Source: Procambarus clarkii
Taxonomy: Eukaryota > Arthropoda > Malacostraca > Decapoda > Cambaridae
Direction: 5' to 3'
Assembly (NCBI RefSeq): GCF_040958095.1
Contig: NC_091195.1
Span: 28,437,586 to 28,501,585 of the forward strand
DNA: 64,000 nt
The notes under the pieces are model-generated. The model was not told where the DNA came from and did no database searches. It worked only from the letters and a program-made list of their open reading frames with translations. Of the stretch, positions 52,786 through 63,850 are shown piece after piece (position 1 is the first letter of the stretch; each line of letters opens with the position of its first letter). A program made the translations under genes and the position numbers.

Positions 52786-53394
52786 AGTACAGTGGTACCT
52801 CGCATAACGAATTTAATCCGTTCCATGTTCGTCATGTGAAACGGACGTCATACAAAACGAGTGTCCCCCATCTAACCAGTGTGATGCACTGTGTTTATTG
52901 TGAAATTTCCCCAGTGTGCATGACATCAAATGTTCCCCAAAATATAATTTTTCTTTGTAAAATGATAAATTACCATCCCTGAACCCCCTGAACCTATGTA
53001 AAAATAATTACCAAATTCCACTTACTTTGGCTGTGAGGGCGTGGACAAGGTGCGCTGTGACGTCATCAGGGGCTGGTCGCCCGTCTGTGAAGCTCCCAGA
53101 CACGGTCGCGCAGGCCATTCAAGCACCGCGTGTTGCCACAAATATATTTTCAAATATTTTTTCTATGCATTTCCAATTCGGTTTTATTTGTTTCTTTTAT
53201 CGTATATGATGCATATTTGTGACCTTTACAATATGTATACAATAGAATGTTCATAATTTTCCATGAAACTGTGATACATGTGTCAGTAATGTGTCCACAA
53301 TAAATGTTTATTGTCACAATATTACGTGGTAAAAATTCACTAATATTACAATATGTACAGTTTCACATACTATTTACACAGTAACACACTGTAT

Positions 53395-53880
53395 TACACA
53401 CTCAGTACTTTGGAGGTGCGTAATAGTCAACGAAGTAGTCCATGGTACACAGCGCGACTTTGCTCTCCTTGCACCAGCTACAGATAGATTTTCGTTTCCT
53501 GTTTCATCGTTCTGTGTGCTTGCAAATAACGCACTCGCGTGCACCCTTGGCTTTAGTACTTGTAGGTGGTATGTAGCCAAGCTTGTAAAGCATAAAGTAG
53601 TATTGAAACGGTTATAGGAAAAGCTCAATTTCTAAGGTAGTCTTGAAAAGATCGCTTTGTAAGGTCCCACACAGGAAGAGATTCAGCTAGCCTCAAAGAG
53701 TGTCCATCAGTCAGGAAGAGATTCAGCTAGCCTCAAAGAGTGTCCATCAGTCAGGAAGAGATTCAGGTATTCTTGAAAATATCAATGAACACCACCACCA
53801 TGGAAGCCGCTAACACTGTTCATCTATGCTACTTGTATCAGATGCATCATCACTGAACGCAGAAAACGATTCATCTATGT
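53395..53880 (-). pseudogene. transposase-like remnant (piggyBac-like ends?)
   Basis: On the minus strand, an acidic segment YIDESFSAFSDDASDTSSID lies near 53870-53810. A cysteine-rich C-terminus follows near 53550-53405: ARECVICKHTER, a stop, NRKRKSICSWCKESKVALC, then DYYAPPKY and a stop. Acidic N-terminus plus C-x2-C...C-x2-C...C end recalls piggyBac-type transposases, but the catalytic middle is absent and the TA-flanked ends do not fit piggyBac (TTAA). The assignment is therefore tentative. Confidence 0.3.
53672..53768. repeat. 40-bp tandem repeat
   Basis: About 2.4 copies of AGGAAGAGATTCAGCTAGCC TCAAAGAGTGTCCATCAGTC. Confidence 0.95.
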
Positions 53881-54286
53881 ATCATCTATATACATTCGAG
53901 ATGGCAAGGGTGGGGCTCAGAGCTACAACTGGATACGCTCGCTGTATCATCCTCATAGGTGCTGTATCACTGGCATCCGACCGTTGTGTTAAGCCCTTAT
54001 TGCGCCAAGCTTCACCAATGTTATGACCCTTATGTTCTTCAAACAATAGGGTCTGAATTGCACCGACTGAGCACAGTCTTTCAACACCGTGTGGGACAGG
54101 TGTTTGAGAGCCAGAGGCGCGTGTGCCACAAATGGTTGCTCACGCAGTACTAACCCAGCCAGCAGCCCTTGTCTTTCATATTCGTTATAGCAAAAGTTTC
54201 GTTCAGTGTTTGTTGGGTAGGCTGCTCCATTATGACAATCTTTCTTTGTTTCAAATGTGTTCCATTTGTTTTGTATTTGTCACTTA

Positions 54287-54457
54287 CGCACCTCCAAAGG
54301 ATACCTGATCAACCAGGCTGTGACTCGTACGTCAGGCTGCGAGCAGCCGCGTCCAACAGCCTGGTTGATCAGTCCGGCAACCAGGAGGCCTGGTCGACGA
54401 CCGGGCCGCGGGGACGCTAAGCCCCGGAAGCACCTCAAGGTAACCTCAAGGTACGTT
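54287..54457 (+). mobile_element. LINE 3' tail nested in the DNA transposon
   Basis: The + strand encodes LQRIPDQPGCDSYVRLRAAA then SNSLVDQSGNQEAW and a stop. It ends GCCCCGGAAGCACCTCAAGG, TAACCTCAAGG. It is the close sibling of 25047-25215. Lying inside the transposon, it inserted later. Confidence 0.8.
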
Positions 54458-54542
54458 TCAATAATGGAGCAGCTTACCCGACAAACACTGAACGAACCTT
54501 TATGACATTTGTCCATTTTTCAAATTGTTTCAACAGTTCTTT

Positions 54543-54577
<35 letters not shown>

Positions 54578-54979
54578 AACATGGAGCAGCCGACCTGTAG
54601 ACCACCGAACGAACCTTTTTGACATTTGTTGTATATCAGACATTTCATTTCTTTTTTCCTACAAAAACGTCAATGCTTTGCAATATCTCAGCAGTCACCC
54701 TTTTATATCCCAGCATCATTAGCATCTTTAAACAAGAACAACATAATTTATGTGCATCGTCGGAGGCGTCTAAGAATGTGCAAGAAGCAGCGCGACCCCA
54801 CCGTGTGGTGTTGACGTTACTCAAACCAGCGTTCGTCATACGGGACGATTTGACGCCGATCGGGCCGTTCGTTACCCAAAATATTCGTCTTTTGGGGCAA
54901 TCGTTATGCGAGGTACCACTGTATTTTAAAAATTTCTATGATCTTCTCTGTCACGTCTGGTTTGCAGTGTTTTGGCCCT

Positions 54980-55125
54980 GAGGCCCTCGACTATTCCTGC
55001 TATGAGAGTCAACTAAGTTCAGGAATGAATTGTCACCTGGTGTTGAACCTTCTCCAAAACAGATATGTCTTTTTGAAGATAAAGTTTCCAGGCTTGGATA
55101 CAATAATTCAAGTAGAGGTGCACTA
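54980..55125 (-). pseudogene. LINE reverse-transcriptase fragment
   Basis: The minus strand reads LVHLYLNYCIQAWKLYLQKD and ISVLEKVQHQVTIHS, the conserved LExCxQAWxPYLxKDIxxLEKVQ motif downstream of the catalytic core. Both sides are cut. Confidence 0.75.
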
Positions 55126-55589
55126 GTGATATATATACAGTAGTTAAATAACTACTGTAATATGAATGGAATGCATTGGCGAAAGGTGATGTAAGCAGCG
55201 AAATATATCGATTACAGGACCTCGGCAAACATACGTTCCTCACCAGCAGTATGTAATCAAGCCTTCTGATCAGCCATGGTTTGGCTATCGATGCTGGGTA
55301 GTTGTTACGGCAGAAAATAAAGCCCGGAGGAGATTTAAATTGCATCCTTCTGCTCACAGAAATATTCATAGATAAGCATATCATCAAATGAAAGCAGTTC
55401 AAAAGTGGACTGCCTCCACATGGTAATAGTAAAGAAGAGGAGTTGGACCTAAAGTCTTTTGGTCTTTGGTTAACGATCTGCAGGGATATTCATCTGTGGA
55501 CACAATCCCACCACAAAAACTGGGAAGATGGAACTGTTGCAGCCAGGGGAAAAGATTAACCTACTGGCAAAACATTTTGCTTCAATGAT

Positions 55590-56650
55590 GCCTTGATCCA
55601 GAATGACAACCTCCGCAGCTTGCTCCAATCATTATGGCTAAGTTGTCTGAATTACTTGTTCAATAGGGTGAAGTTCATCATCATAAACCTTGCACTGCTC
55701 TACCAGCTTTGCCTAGCTTGAGGAATTTTTCCCTCTCTGTGGATGAAGACAAGTGTAGCTCCAGTCTACAAAAGATGAATCATTCAGTAGTTTGTAATTA
55801 CAGACCAGTGTCACTGCTTTCAGTTATTGGAAAAGTTCTTGAGACTTTAAGCTGTCGGTAAATGACAGCCTTTTTTTTTTTACCTTTATCGGCTACTATG
55901 TGGTCGACAATTTAGTTTTAGGAAAGGTCGTTCTACTACTGACCTTCTGGTAAACCCCTCCACTAAGTGGCATCAGTCACTTCATCAAGTGGATGCCTTC
56001 ATTCTGAGGCATCAGACTCATCAAGTGAATGAGTCAAAGATCAGCTGTGTTGTTGCACTGGACTTTGCAGGAGTCAAGCACTTGGTGTCTGCATCTTTGG
56101 AATCTTGAAGCTAGTTTGAATCTTCAATGACCATGAAGAGCCTATCTGTCATACCTTCTTGACAGCAGGAATTGCAAAACTTTATGCAAGGCTCGGGTTC
56201 GTACCTTACCTTGAGTTTGCACCTCTCTTGGATGGCCTATCTCTCGCTCTCTCTCTCATCAGAATTCTGGACAACGTGGAGAACCATACGAGAAGACTGT
56301 CTCTAGTCTTGACCCGTTGTGGTTGGACTGGTCAGCACATGAGAAGTCTGCAAACATTTTGGCTGACTTACTGTTATGTATATAGCAAATGTTCTCAGGG
56401 TTCCCCCATTTGGCCCAACTTTGTGGACAGCCAGAAGGTTGGCAATCATAACAGAATGCTCTTATAAATCAACAGTCTTGCTGGTAATAACTTGAGAACT
56501 TCACTCTGCCAGTGATCATTTAGTTCTTGGCTAACTCGCATTTGGAACGTTCGCTCAAACTGTAGATACATGTGAAATCATGTCACCTGACCATATGAAG
56601 GCTTTGGCACACAGCTGGTGCCTGGTTCATCCTGTAGCTTGGTTACTTGC
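55590..56650 (+). pseudogene. LINE reverse-transcriptase remnant
   Basis: Broken + frames give VVCNYRPVSLLSVIGKVLET near 55795, RQFSFRKGRSTTDLLV near 55910, SCVVALDFAG near 56045, and a C-terminal YARLGFVPYLEFAPL...LDNVENHTRRL part near 56190-56300. The order matches a non-LTR reverse transcriptase (fingers, palm, thumb). The YxDD box is not found, and an internal deletion lies between 56100 and 56170. It belongs to a different family from the other LINEs here. Confidence 0.65.
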
Positions 56651-57539
56651 ATTAAATTTTGCTGTATTTTTAATGAATACCAATAATTAACTCGTCAAGC
56701 AAGTGCGTTTCTAGGAAAAGGCTTCAGATGAGCTGGTGTAGGATAAGTTCTCAGCTTGGTTTCATTAGTAACATCAGCACCATTCTTAATGAACTCTATT
56801 TTGTTATTTTATTTTTTTCGGGGGAGCTTCCTGATGGCTCCCTGAAGCTGCCTTGCTGAGATTGCTTCAAGCCAAAGAGTCATATCAGTCATGGAAGTTG
56901 TGTTTGGCTTGCTGGGGACCAGAGCCAGAACTCCCCCTACCCTCTCCCCACATCAAGATGCAGGGAGCAGGTAACACTTAACCCCCCCACCAGAAAACGC
57001 CTCTAGAGAGGCTTTTTTAGAGGAAGGATTTTCAACGAATCTTTATGGACAGCTGGATGGTTCACAGGAAATGAAGCCTCGAAACCACCAAACGAGTCTG
57101 CAAATGATTCGCACACACCAAGGAATTTGCTCAGACGAGCTTGAACTCGTCAGTACCGGTTACCACCAGCGGGTGGCCCGGCCAATGCTCCCAGCCTGCT
57201 ACCCAGGTTAGTTTTGTTTGCTGATGCAGTTGTTCCTCACACCTGCTTGTAGTGCTCCCTATCACGCCAGCGAGCGAGCGAGCCCCGAGCTTTAACCAAG
57301 GTGCCGACCATGGCCATTTGGCACTTAGCTTTAAGCTAAGTGTCACCTGGCCTCTCACAGGACAAGCACAGGACTTGATTGTCCTTTGGGGGCCATTTGC
57401 TCTGTGTATTGTTTACTGTTCTAGTGTAGGTTTTGTGTGTGCCTGTTTTGTTCCCAGTTTGTTGAGTGGGCTTGGCTCGTTTGAAATTTTGGGTTGCATG
57501 TACTTAAGGTTCTCTTTGCTGTGTGCTCTCTAACCTCTA

Positions 57540-58211
57540 ATGCTGCCCTTGAACAGCCAGAGCTTCCCTTCTGTGGTGTGTTCGGGACTTCACCCTCGGA
57601 AGCCGGACCACCAGGGTGGGGAACCTCGCCTTGGGCTATTCAGAAAATGGTGGTTCCTCTGTTTGGGTCTCCCCTTGATTGGGGGGTGTTCTTTGGTTGT
57701 GTGGGGTACACTGGGGCTCACACGGTTTTTTTCACAGCATGCCGTTGTCACCTCCGTGGCCCGGTTGTTGAAGCTGTGGTTGGTATCTGTTCTTGTGAAG
57801 AATGGCCCTGGTGCCTGGGGTGTCTGCTTGGTTCCCATCCGTCAGGCTCTGGAATCCCCCTGTGGGTCTGTCTTTTGGTCCATATGGGATGGCCTGTCTA
57901 ACCCGACCACATTGTTTGGGAGTTTGAGGGGTGATCATCATATTTTGCTACTTGACGATCATTCTTTCTGCCACCTCCATGCTGGCTGTTGGGGCGATGA
58001 CACTTATGACCCAGGGTCAAGTGAGGTGTGTTCTCACTGGAGGTATTCCGCCTCCCAGTGGAAGGCATGCCCGGCAGCTGTTGCTTTACCGGCTAGGTTT
58101 TCTCGTATTGAGCATTCGTGGCATATCAATCGACTGGCTGCCTTGCACTTGGCAACTGTGGTGTTGAACGACCCAGAATTGGAGGTGTTTCTTGAACTCC
58201 ACCTGGACTAG
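57540..58211 (+). pseudogene. possible DIRS ORF1 (Gag-like)
   Basis: A 223-codon frame whose second half reads CHLHAGCWGDDTYDPGSSEV then CSHWRYSASQWKACP, followed by LAALHLATVVLNDPELEV. A Cys/His cluster (H-x-H-x2-C ... C-x2-W) could be a zinc site. Its place upstream of a DIRS-type reverse transcriptase suggests ORF1. The start is not certain. Confidence 0.35.
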
Positions 58212-59949
58212 GTCCGTGCCTCCTCGTCCTTTTCCATGCAGGTGTGGTGCGCCCTTCTTCTGGTCTTCCTCCCCATGGTCTCCCCTCCCCCTCCCTGGTC
58301 TCCCTTCCTCCCCTTAATTCTGGCTGTGAAGTGTGTGAGGGTCTTGGAGTGGGGTCAGGGTTTCGCTCGGGGTGTACGCTCAGGGCGTTCTGTGGGGTCG
58401 GTCTCTTCTATGTAGATGGTGGAGGTGGTCGAGCCTTCCAGTCCCGCAGGGGTTTTGGGGTGTTTGCCTTCACGAGGGCACCTCCCTACCCTGTGCCTTC
58501 TCCTTAGAAGGACACCTTCCTGTCTCAGGTATTGGATTAGGATTTTGGCTCTGCCCCTAGGGCCTCTGTAAAAGGAGGCTCCTGGGCTTGAGGGGTAGCC
58601 CGAAGAGTGGCTTTGGGTGCCTTTCAACCTTGGTTCCCTCTGTGGAGGGTTGTATGTTGCAGGGGATCATTCTTGTATCATCCATGCATGTTTGAGTTGG
58701 AGTGCTCATTTGCTTCCCCCTGGGTTTGAGTCCGGGGTCCCATTTGATGACTCTTGAGTTGTTGTTTCTCCGGAGGTTTCCATCTTCCTGTGCTGCATCT
58801 TGTGTGGTCCATGTGACTGCTTCAGTTCCTCCTGTGGCTCAGCCCTCTTATCCATGATGGATCTGGTCTCTTTTTGAATATGAATTTGTTTTCTGCTTAT
58901 TAGTTACAGTTTAAGGCCCCCCCCCTGGGGCTATCCTGGCTGGCTGACTCCTCTCCTTTCCTTGGGGTCTTAGCATAGGTTCTGTTGGACCTGCACGCTT
59001 GATTGACAGGACGTGAGCTCTGTCCTCGAGGTGTTTTTGAGTGTGGATACTTTCTGTCTGCTCCAGAGCTGCCTGTTTACTCCATTGTTTCCCAAAGATG
59101 TGGACAAGTGGCAGATCTATGCACAGCTCCTTACTCTTTCTGGGGCTCTTATTGCAGAAGACCACAAGGCGTGTTTACACCTGGCAGCATAATGTCACTG
59201 GAAGCCGTGCTGCCTGCAGTTCCTTGTTCAAGATGCTTGCCCCTCTCGTTTGGGAGGTGGTAGTGGTGGTATTTAATTCCGCCCACCAAAAAGGAGACCT
59301 GGTCGAGAACTGGGTAGAGGGGACTCTAAGCCCAGAAATCATCTCAAGATAACCTCAAGAAAATAACCTCACATTGTTAAAAGGCTGTGTTAGCCTGCTC
59401 GTTAGATTTGGCTTGGTACTCTTACTCTTTTGTCTGCCCCCTCTTCTCACCTCTCCTCTTTCCGAAAGATGTCATTGCACAAGTTGTTTCGTTGGTGGTT
59501 TTTTCATGCTGCTCTATTAATCGGCTGTTGTTTTCTTGGGTTATGCCCTCTTTTGGAGGTAGTCTGGTCGAGTGGGGACATCACCGGTGTTGGTTGAGAA
59601 TTCTTTGGGTGGGGTCACGTTTCCGGACTATAGTGCTTCCTGAGGAAGGTACCTCCTCTGCTCAACATTGCAATCATGTGTTGCGTTGGACTGGTCTGCT
59701 AGGGGTTTGCACTAGCCTTTTTGTGGTTTGCCCCTTTAATGCCATCATGGGGTAGCATCTGCCCTGTTTTGCCTGCTCCTGGTCCATGATTTATGACCTT
59801 TTCTGGTTGTTTCCTATGGCCTTCAGTGAAGTTGGTGACTGAACCCCCTTTAGTGAACCCAAATGGCCTCCCCCATAATTGGGGTCAGTCCATTTGAGTT
59901 AAGAGGCCTCCTTGGCACTGTCAAATCATTGCAGATTGGTTGGTCTCTG

Positions 59950-60600
59950 GTATAATCGAGCTGATGTAGGACTCGGAGAAACTCTGGTACATCCTTAGTC
60001 CTCCAGGACCGAACATCTTCATCCCCCTGCCTGACCTTCCACATGACCAATTTGGTCCAAGTTGGCCTGCTACTTACACGCTGGAGCTTGGATGGTGTCC
60101 TTGGACCTCAAGAATGTGTATTGGCACGTCCCTATTCATCTATGGTTCAGGGACTGATTAGACTTTGTTGTGGGGCGTGTCAAGTTTTCTGTTTCAGGGT
60201 TCTTTCTTTGAGCTTGAACCTAGCCCCAGCGTGTTTACCAGGCTTATGTGGGTCATTGTGGCCCAGTTGCATTTGTTAGGGGTTTTGATGTTGGCCTACC
60301 TCGATGACTGGCTGGTGTGGGGCCCCCAGTTGATCCGTATGTCAACTGGCCAGGGGTCTGGTTCTTTCCCAACTTGTCGACTGCAGGTTCCTGATGAACT
60401 GGCAGAAGTCCCAGTTGGTTCCAGTTGGTTCCATCCCAGGTTCTGACTTGGCTTGGCCTCGTGTAGGACTTTCAGTTGGCGTCTTTTTCCCTGCCTCCGG
60501 TAGTTTTGTTCTTCTTTCAGCTATGTTGCCATCTGGTGTTGAATTGCCCAGTGTAAATGACGATAGGTCGAATGGTTGTACAAGAACCTGAACTTTGCCT
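59950..60600 (+). pseudogene. DIRS-type reverse transcriptase fragment
   Basis: Frames on the + strand give GAWMVSLDLKNVYWHVPIHL then WFRD near 60080-60150. After a frameshift come SPSVFTRLMWVIVAQLHLLG and VLMLAYLDDWLVWG near 60220-60330. From family knowledge DLKDAYWHVPI and LAYLDDWLIW are hallmarks of DIRS/Ngaro reverse transcriptases; the YLDD box is the catalytic site. A stop and at least one frameshift inactivate it. Confidence 0.75.
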
Positions 60601-60654
60601 GTGGTGCGTTTTCCTTCGGTAGGGTTTACCTCCCAGTGTTATACCGGTTCCTCT

Positions 60655-61245
60655 AGTTTTACCTGAATTTACCTGAGAGCCACTGACACTAGGGACCTCG
60701 ACGAGAACAGGAAGCCGGAGGCTTGTAGAAGATCCTCCCATTTGCCTTGACAATGTTTCCTTTTGGATTTTGAAATTCAACAGTCTTGGCATTTACGGCT
60801 TCAGCAGGTAGGCGGTTCCATAGGTTAATAAAAGGTACGCTTGACTATTCCGAGGGTTTGGTTAGCTTCTCTTACTGCTGCTTCTACCTGTTGTGCAACT
60901 TTCAGTAAGTGGCGGCTTTTGACTCCAAGCTCCTTTTTTTCATCAATCTACTGTAATTGAATGTTATTAATTTTGTAGTCGTGGCGTGGGTTACAATGCC
61001 CCACATGCAAGGTTTTGCATTTGTCGATATTAAAAAGCATTTGCCAGTCTTCTGACCACTTGTGGAGTTCATATAAGCTCCATATTATTTACCACTTTAC
61101 TTATATTTTTGTCATCTGCAACTTTGATGATGTGGTTTGTAATATTCTCATCTATGTCATTGATGTATATGACAAAAAGGCTTGGCCCCAAAATGGACCC
61201 CTGTGGTATCCCACTTACCACATTTCTCCAGTCAAATATAGTACA
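60655..61245 (-). pseudogene. LINE ORF2 with internal deletion
   Basis: Minus-strand reading from 61245: NVVSGIPQGSILGPSLFVIY then INDIDENITNHIIKVADDKN (YxDD decayed to VADD), KWSEDWQMLFNIDKCKTLHV, LGVKSRHLLKVAQQVEAAVR, TLGIVKRTF, and directly NLWNRLPAEAVNAKTVE. About 200 residues that should separate the last two pieces are missing, so an internal deletion joins the palm/thumb to the C-terminus. It is the same family as 2530-3145. Confidence 0.8.
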
Positions 61246-61290
61246 ATAATAATATTAATAATAATTATTATTATTATTATAATAGTCTTC
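61246..61290. repeat. (TAA/ATT)n tract
   Basis: A simple triplet run at the join between LINE and SINE sequence. Confidence 0.85.
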
Positions 61291-61745
61291 CACACTTCCG
61301 TGGAGATAAACATTCCATTCACCTGGGCTCTTGGAGACTTGAACCGCGGACACCACGTGTGTGAGGCTGAAGCTCTATCAACTGCACAATTGAGTAGTCT
61401 TAATAAGAAACGATTCCAGAAGCAACTACCGCTACCAAGCTGGAATTTTTCGACTTTCCCTGACTACTAGTGAAGCTCAGAGGAATTAATGCTCCATGTC
61501 CACGCCATATAAATTGTCATCCATACTTCCCTGGAAATAAACATTCCATTCACTTCGGCTCTAGGAGACTCGAACTGTGGATCCCAACGCATGTGAGGCT
61601 GATCCTTACCTTGTGTGTACATCGTTATTAAGGATGAGCCTTACCTTTCCTTATCAAGGCTACTCAATAGTCCAGTTGATAGAGCTTTGGCTTCACACGC
61701 GTTGGGTCTGCGGTTCCAGTCTCCTAGAGCCCAGGTGAATGGAAT
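61285..61745. mobile_element. three SINE family D copies, two inverted and one direct
   Basis: Minus-strand copies at 61285-61400 and 61505-61605 and a + copy at 61650-61745 share TCAACTGCACAATTGAGTAG-like heads, GAGACTTGAACCGC or its complement (B box GGTTCAAGTCTCC), and CATTCCATTCACCTGGGCTC. The + copy ends in (AAT)n at 61745-61780. Opposite orientation gives a long potential hairpin. Confidence 0.65.
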
Positions 61746-61784
61746 AATAATGATAATAATAATAATAATAATAATTATAATCAC

Positions 61785-62160
61785 ATAGAAATCACATTAA
61801 CGTGTTATATATATCAATGAGAATAATCCACTAGGGCAATGAGGTGGGTGCAAACCTACGACTTTGGCGTTGCCAAGCCGCATACTCTACCACTAGACCA
61901 CCACTGACCTGTTAAACTCATACAACAGGATTCCTACTGATATCACAGGAAGTCTGGAGGCCCCTACTGAAGCCAGTCTAGGTTTTATGTATGACCCACA
62001 AACACTCGGGTGGAAGTGCAGAGTGGTCCCACACCTTACTTCAGAAACACAGAAATCGCATTAATGATATCAATGAGAAAGACTGGCGACGCTAAAGTTA
62101 TTGGTTCGTGCCCACCTCATTGCCCTGGTGGATTTTCTCAATGATGATGATGATAATAAT
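61785..62160. mobile_element. inverted pair of SINE family E
   Basis: The minus copy (61785-61915) has an A box TGGTCTAGTGGTAGAG and B-box-like GGTTTGCACCC. The + copy (62040-62160) repeats GGTTCGTGCCCACCTCATTG and ATTTTCTCAATGATGATGAT. Both share the ATCACATTAA...CAATGAGAA tail, in opposite orientation. Confidence 0.6.
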
Positions 62161-62659
62161 TGCCCTTTAATATTGGTTGTGGTTCACAATATACCTTTCC
62201 TCCAGAATCCTGGGTAGACAATTCAACAGAGATATAGCTTTTACATCACTCCAATTTGAAATCCCAAGAGCTTTGTTGGTCCCCTGCCTGTTGCTATGAC
62301 AACTGATGTTGCACCCTTCTAATCGGCACGCCGTTTGATCTCGCACTTTCTTGCATGTTGCGTCACGTAGCTGATTGACAGTGAGGTTTTGTTCCCTTTG
62401 GGCACTCCACATTTGTCATACTATTGTAACAACTGTAAATTACTTAACTGTCTCTTAAGTGATAACTCTTGTTACCACGTTTCCCTTTGCATATGTAACT
62501 ACTCATAGCGTCCATGCCCCAGAAAGGCATTGTACAGATCTCTGTAGGGCACCACTTCATCAGGCAACTGAACAACAGTTGTCACTAATGACTTGTGTGT
62601 GGCCCTATTCCATTAGGCTGCCATTTGTTAATAATTCCTATTTCAGGTTACAGTGTGGT
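62161..62659. other. stretch without recognised features
   Basis: I see no gene. Short frames on both strands (62167-62412, 62459-62668) have no motif. Confidence 0.45.
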
Positions 62660-63490
62660 CCTAATTAACTTAGATGATTGTAATGCCCTTCAAGAAGACC
62701 TGGAGAAAATAAGTATATGGAGCACCACTTGGCAAATGGAATTTTATGTGCATAAATGCCATGTTATGGAATGTGGATTAGGAGAATATAGACCCCACAC
62801 AACCTATAAATTGTGTGGGAAATCTTTAAAGACTTCTGATAAAGAAAGAGCTCTAGGGGTGGTTCTAGATAGAAAACTATCACCTGAGGACCACATTAAC
62901 AACATTGTACAAGGAGCCTATGCTATACTTTCTAACTTCAGAATTGCTTTTAAATACATGGATGGCGAAATACTAAAGAAATTGTTCACGACTTTTTTTA
63001 GGCCAAAGCTAGAATACGCAGCTGTTGTGTGGTGCCCATATCTTAAGAAGCACATCAACAAACTGGAAAAGGCGCAAAGACATGCCACTAAATGGCTCCT
63101 AAAACTGAAGGACAAGAGCTACAAGAAGAGGTTAGAGGCATTAAATATGCCAAAACTAGAAGACAGAAGAAAAAGAGGTGATATGATCACTACATACAAG
63201 ATAATAACAGGAATCGATAAAATTGATAGGGAAGACTTCCTGAGACCTGGAACTTCGAGAACAAGAGGTCATAGATTTAAACTAACTAAACACAGGTGTC
63301 AAAGAAATATGAGAAAATTCACTTTTGTAAACAGAGTGGTAGACGGTTGGAACAAGTTAGGTGAGAAGGTGGTAGAGGCAAAAACAGTCAGTACTTTCAA
63401 AGCGTTTTACGACAAAGAGTGCTGGGAAGACGGGACACTACGAGCGTAGCTCTCATTCTGTAACAACACTTAAGGTAATTACACTTTAAA
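62660..63490 (+). pseudogene. LINE ORF2 3' part (CR1/Jockey-like)
   Basis: The frame is open for about 260 codons from LDDCNALQEDLEKISIWSTT at 62670 to CWEDGTLRA and a stop at 63449. Landmarks are WQMEFYVHKCHVMECG, ALGVVLDRKLSPEDHI, KKLFTTFFRPKLEYAAVVWC, LEKAQRHATKWL, LEDRRKRGDMITTYKIITG and RVVDGWNKLGEKVVEAKTVS. It is the region after the YxDD box, so the copy is 5'-truncated. No stop or frameshift interrupts it, making it the youngest LINE copy here. TTAAATAAAAAATATAA near 63485 is the likely 3' end. Confidence 0.88.
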
Positions 63491-63523
63491 TAAAAAATAT
63501 AATTTAAAACGGAACCTTCAGGT

Positions 63524-63552
63524 TACCTCCACTACACCACGGGGGCCTGCTT
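63524..63552 (-). mobile_element. SINE family A head fragment
   Basis: CTCCACTACACCACGGGGGC is the inverted start of a family A head, cut on both sides. Confidence 0.55.
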
Positions 63553-63689
63553 GCCACGGAGAGTGAATATTTATTATATTTCTCAATTTATGATAACATA
63601 GTTTGGCATGATAACCAAGTGGGCAGCACCGTGGGAAGAGTTCTTCAGCTGCGTACGTAATAAACTCCCAGCTACCAATACTATCTTTT

Positions 63690-63850
63690 GAACCAATTCA
63701 CAATGGCCTTGATGAGGGTTCGAACCTACGCACGGGTTGCTCCCAGACGCACCTCGGTCAACTGTACCAACGACACGGTCAAAAGAATTACAACCCTGAG
63801 TGCTACTGCCCTCACGAGGATCCCGAGGTTTCCCTTGCGGATTTGTTCAT
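63690..63850 (-). mobile_element. tRNA-derived SINE, family C
   Basis: On the minus strand a tRNA-like head with GGTTCGAACCC as B box and a diverged A box (GTTGGTACAGTTG). GCGGATTTGTTCATTGAG near 63840 is shared with the family C copy at 49905. A second B-box-like region is absent. Confidence 0.55.

Larger units (their letters stand above)
52790..54921. mobile_element. TA-flanked TIR DNA transposon
   Basis: The element starts CAGTGGTACCTCGCATAACG and ends with the exact inverse, flanked by TA on both sides (52788-52789, 54922-54923). Perfect inverted repeats extend 21 bp. TA duplication and a CAGTGG start fit the Tc1/mariner-pogo supergroup. No intact transposase is present. The interior holds a broken minus-strand frame, a 40-bp tandem repeat, a nested LINE tail and a T30 run at 54544. 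The element lies in intron 2 of ZDHHC17. Confidence 0.85.
56820..60640 (+). mobile_element. DIRS-like retroelement remnant
   Basis: A coherent + strand run of broken frames ends with a reverse transcriptase of DIRS type (next entries). The left part starts around GGGGGAGCTTCCTGATGGCT. Between 58250 and 59950 many short frames are open without recognised motifs. No tyrosine recombinase is seen at the 3' side, which is cut by the inverted LINE at 60655. Left and right limits are approximate. Confidence 0.5.

Noticed and set aside
13850-63850. tRNA genes suggested by A and B boxes
   Set aside because: The tRNA-like stretches lack closed acceptor stems and continue into shared SINE bodies and tails.
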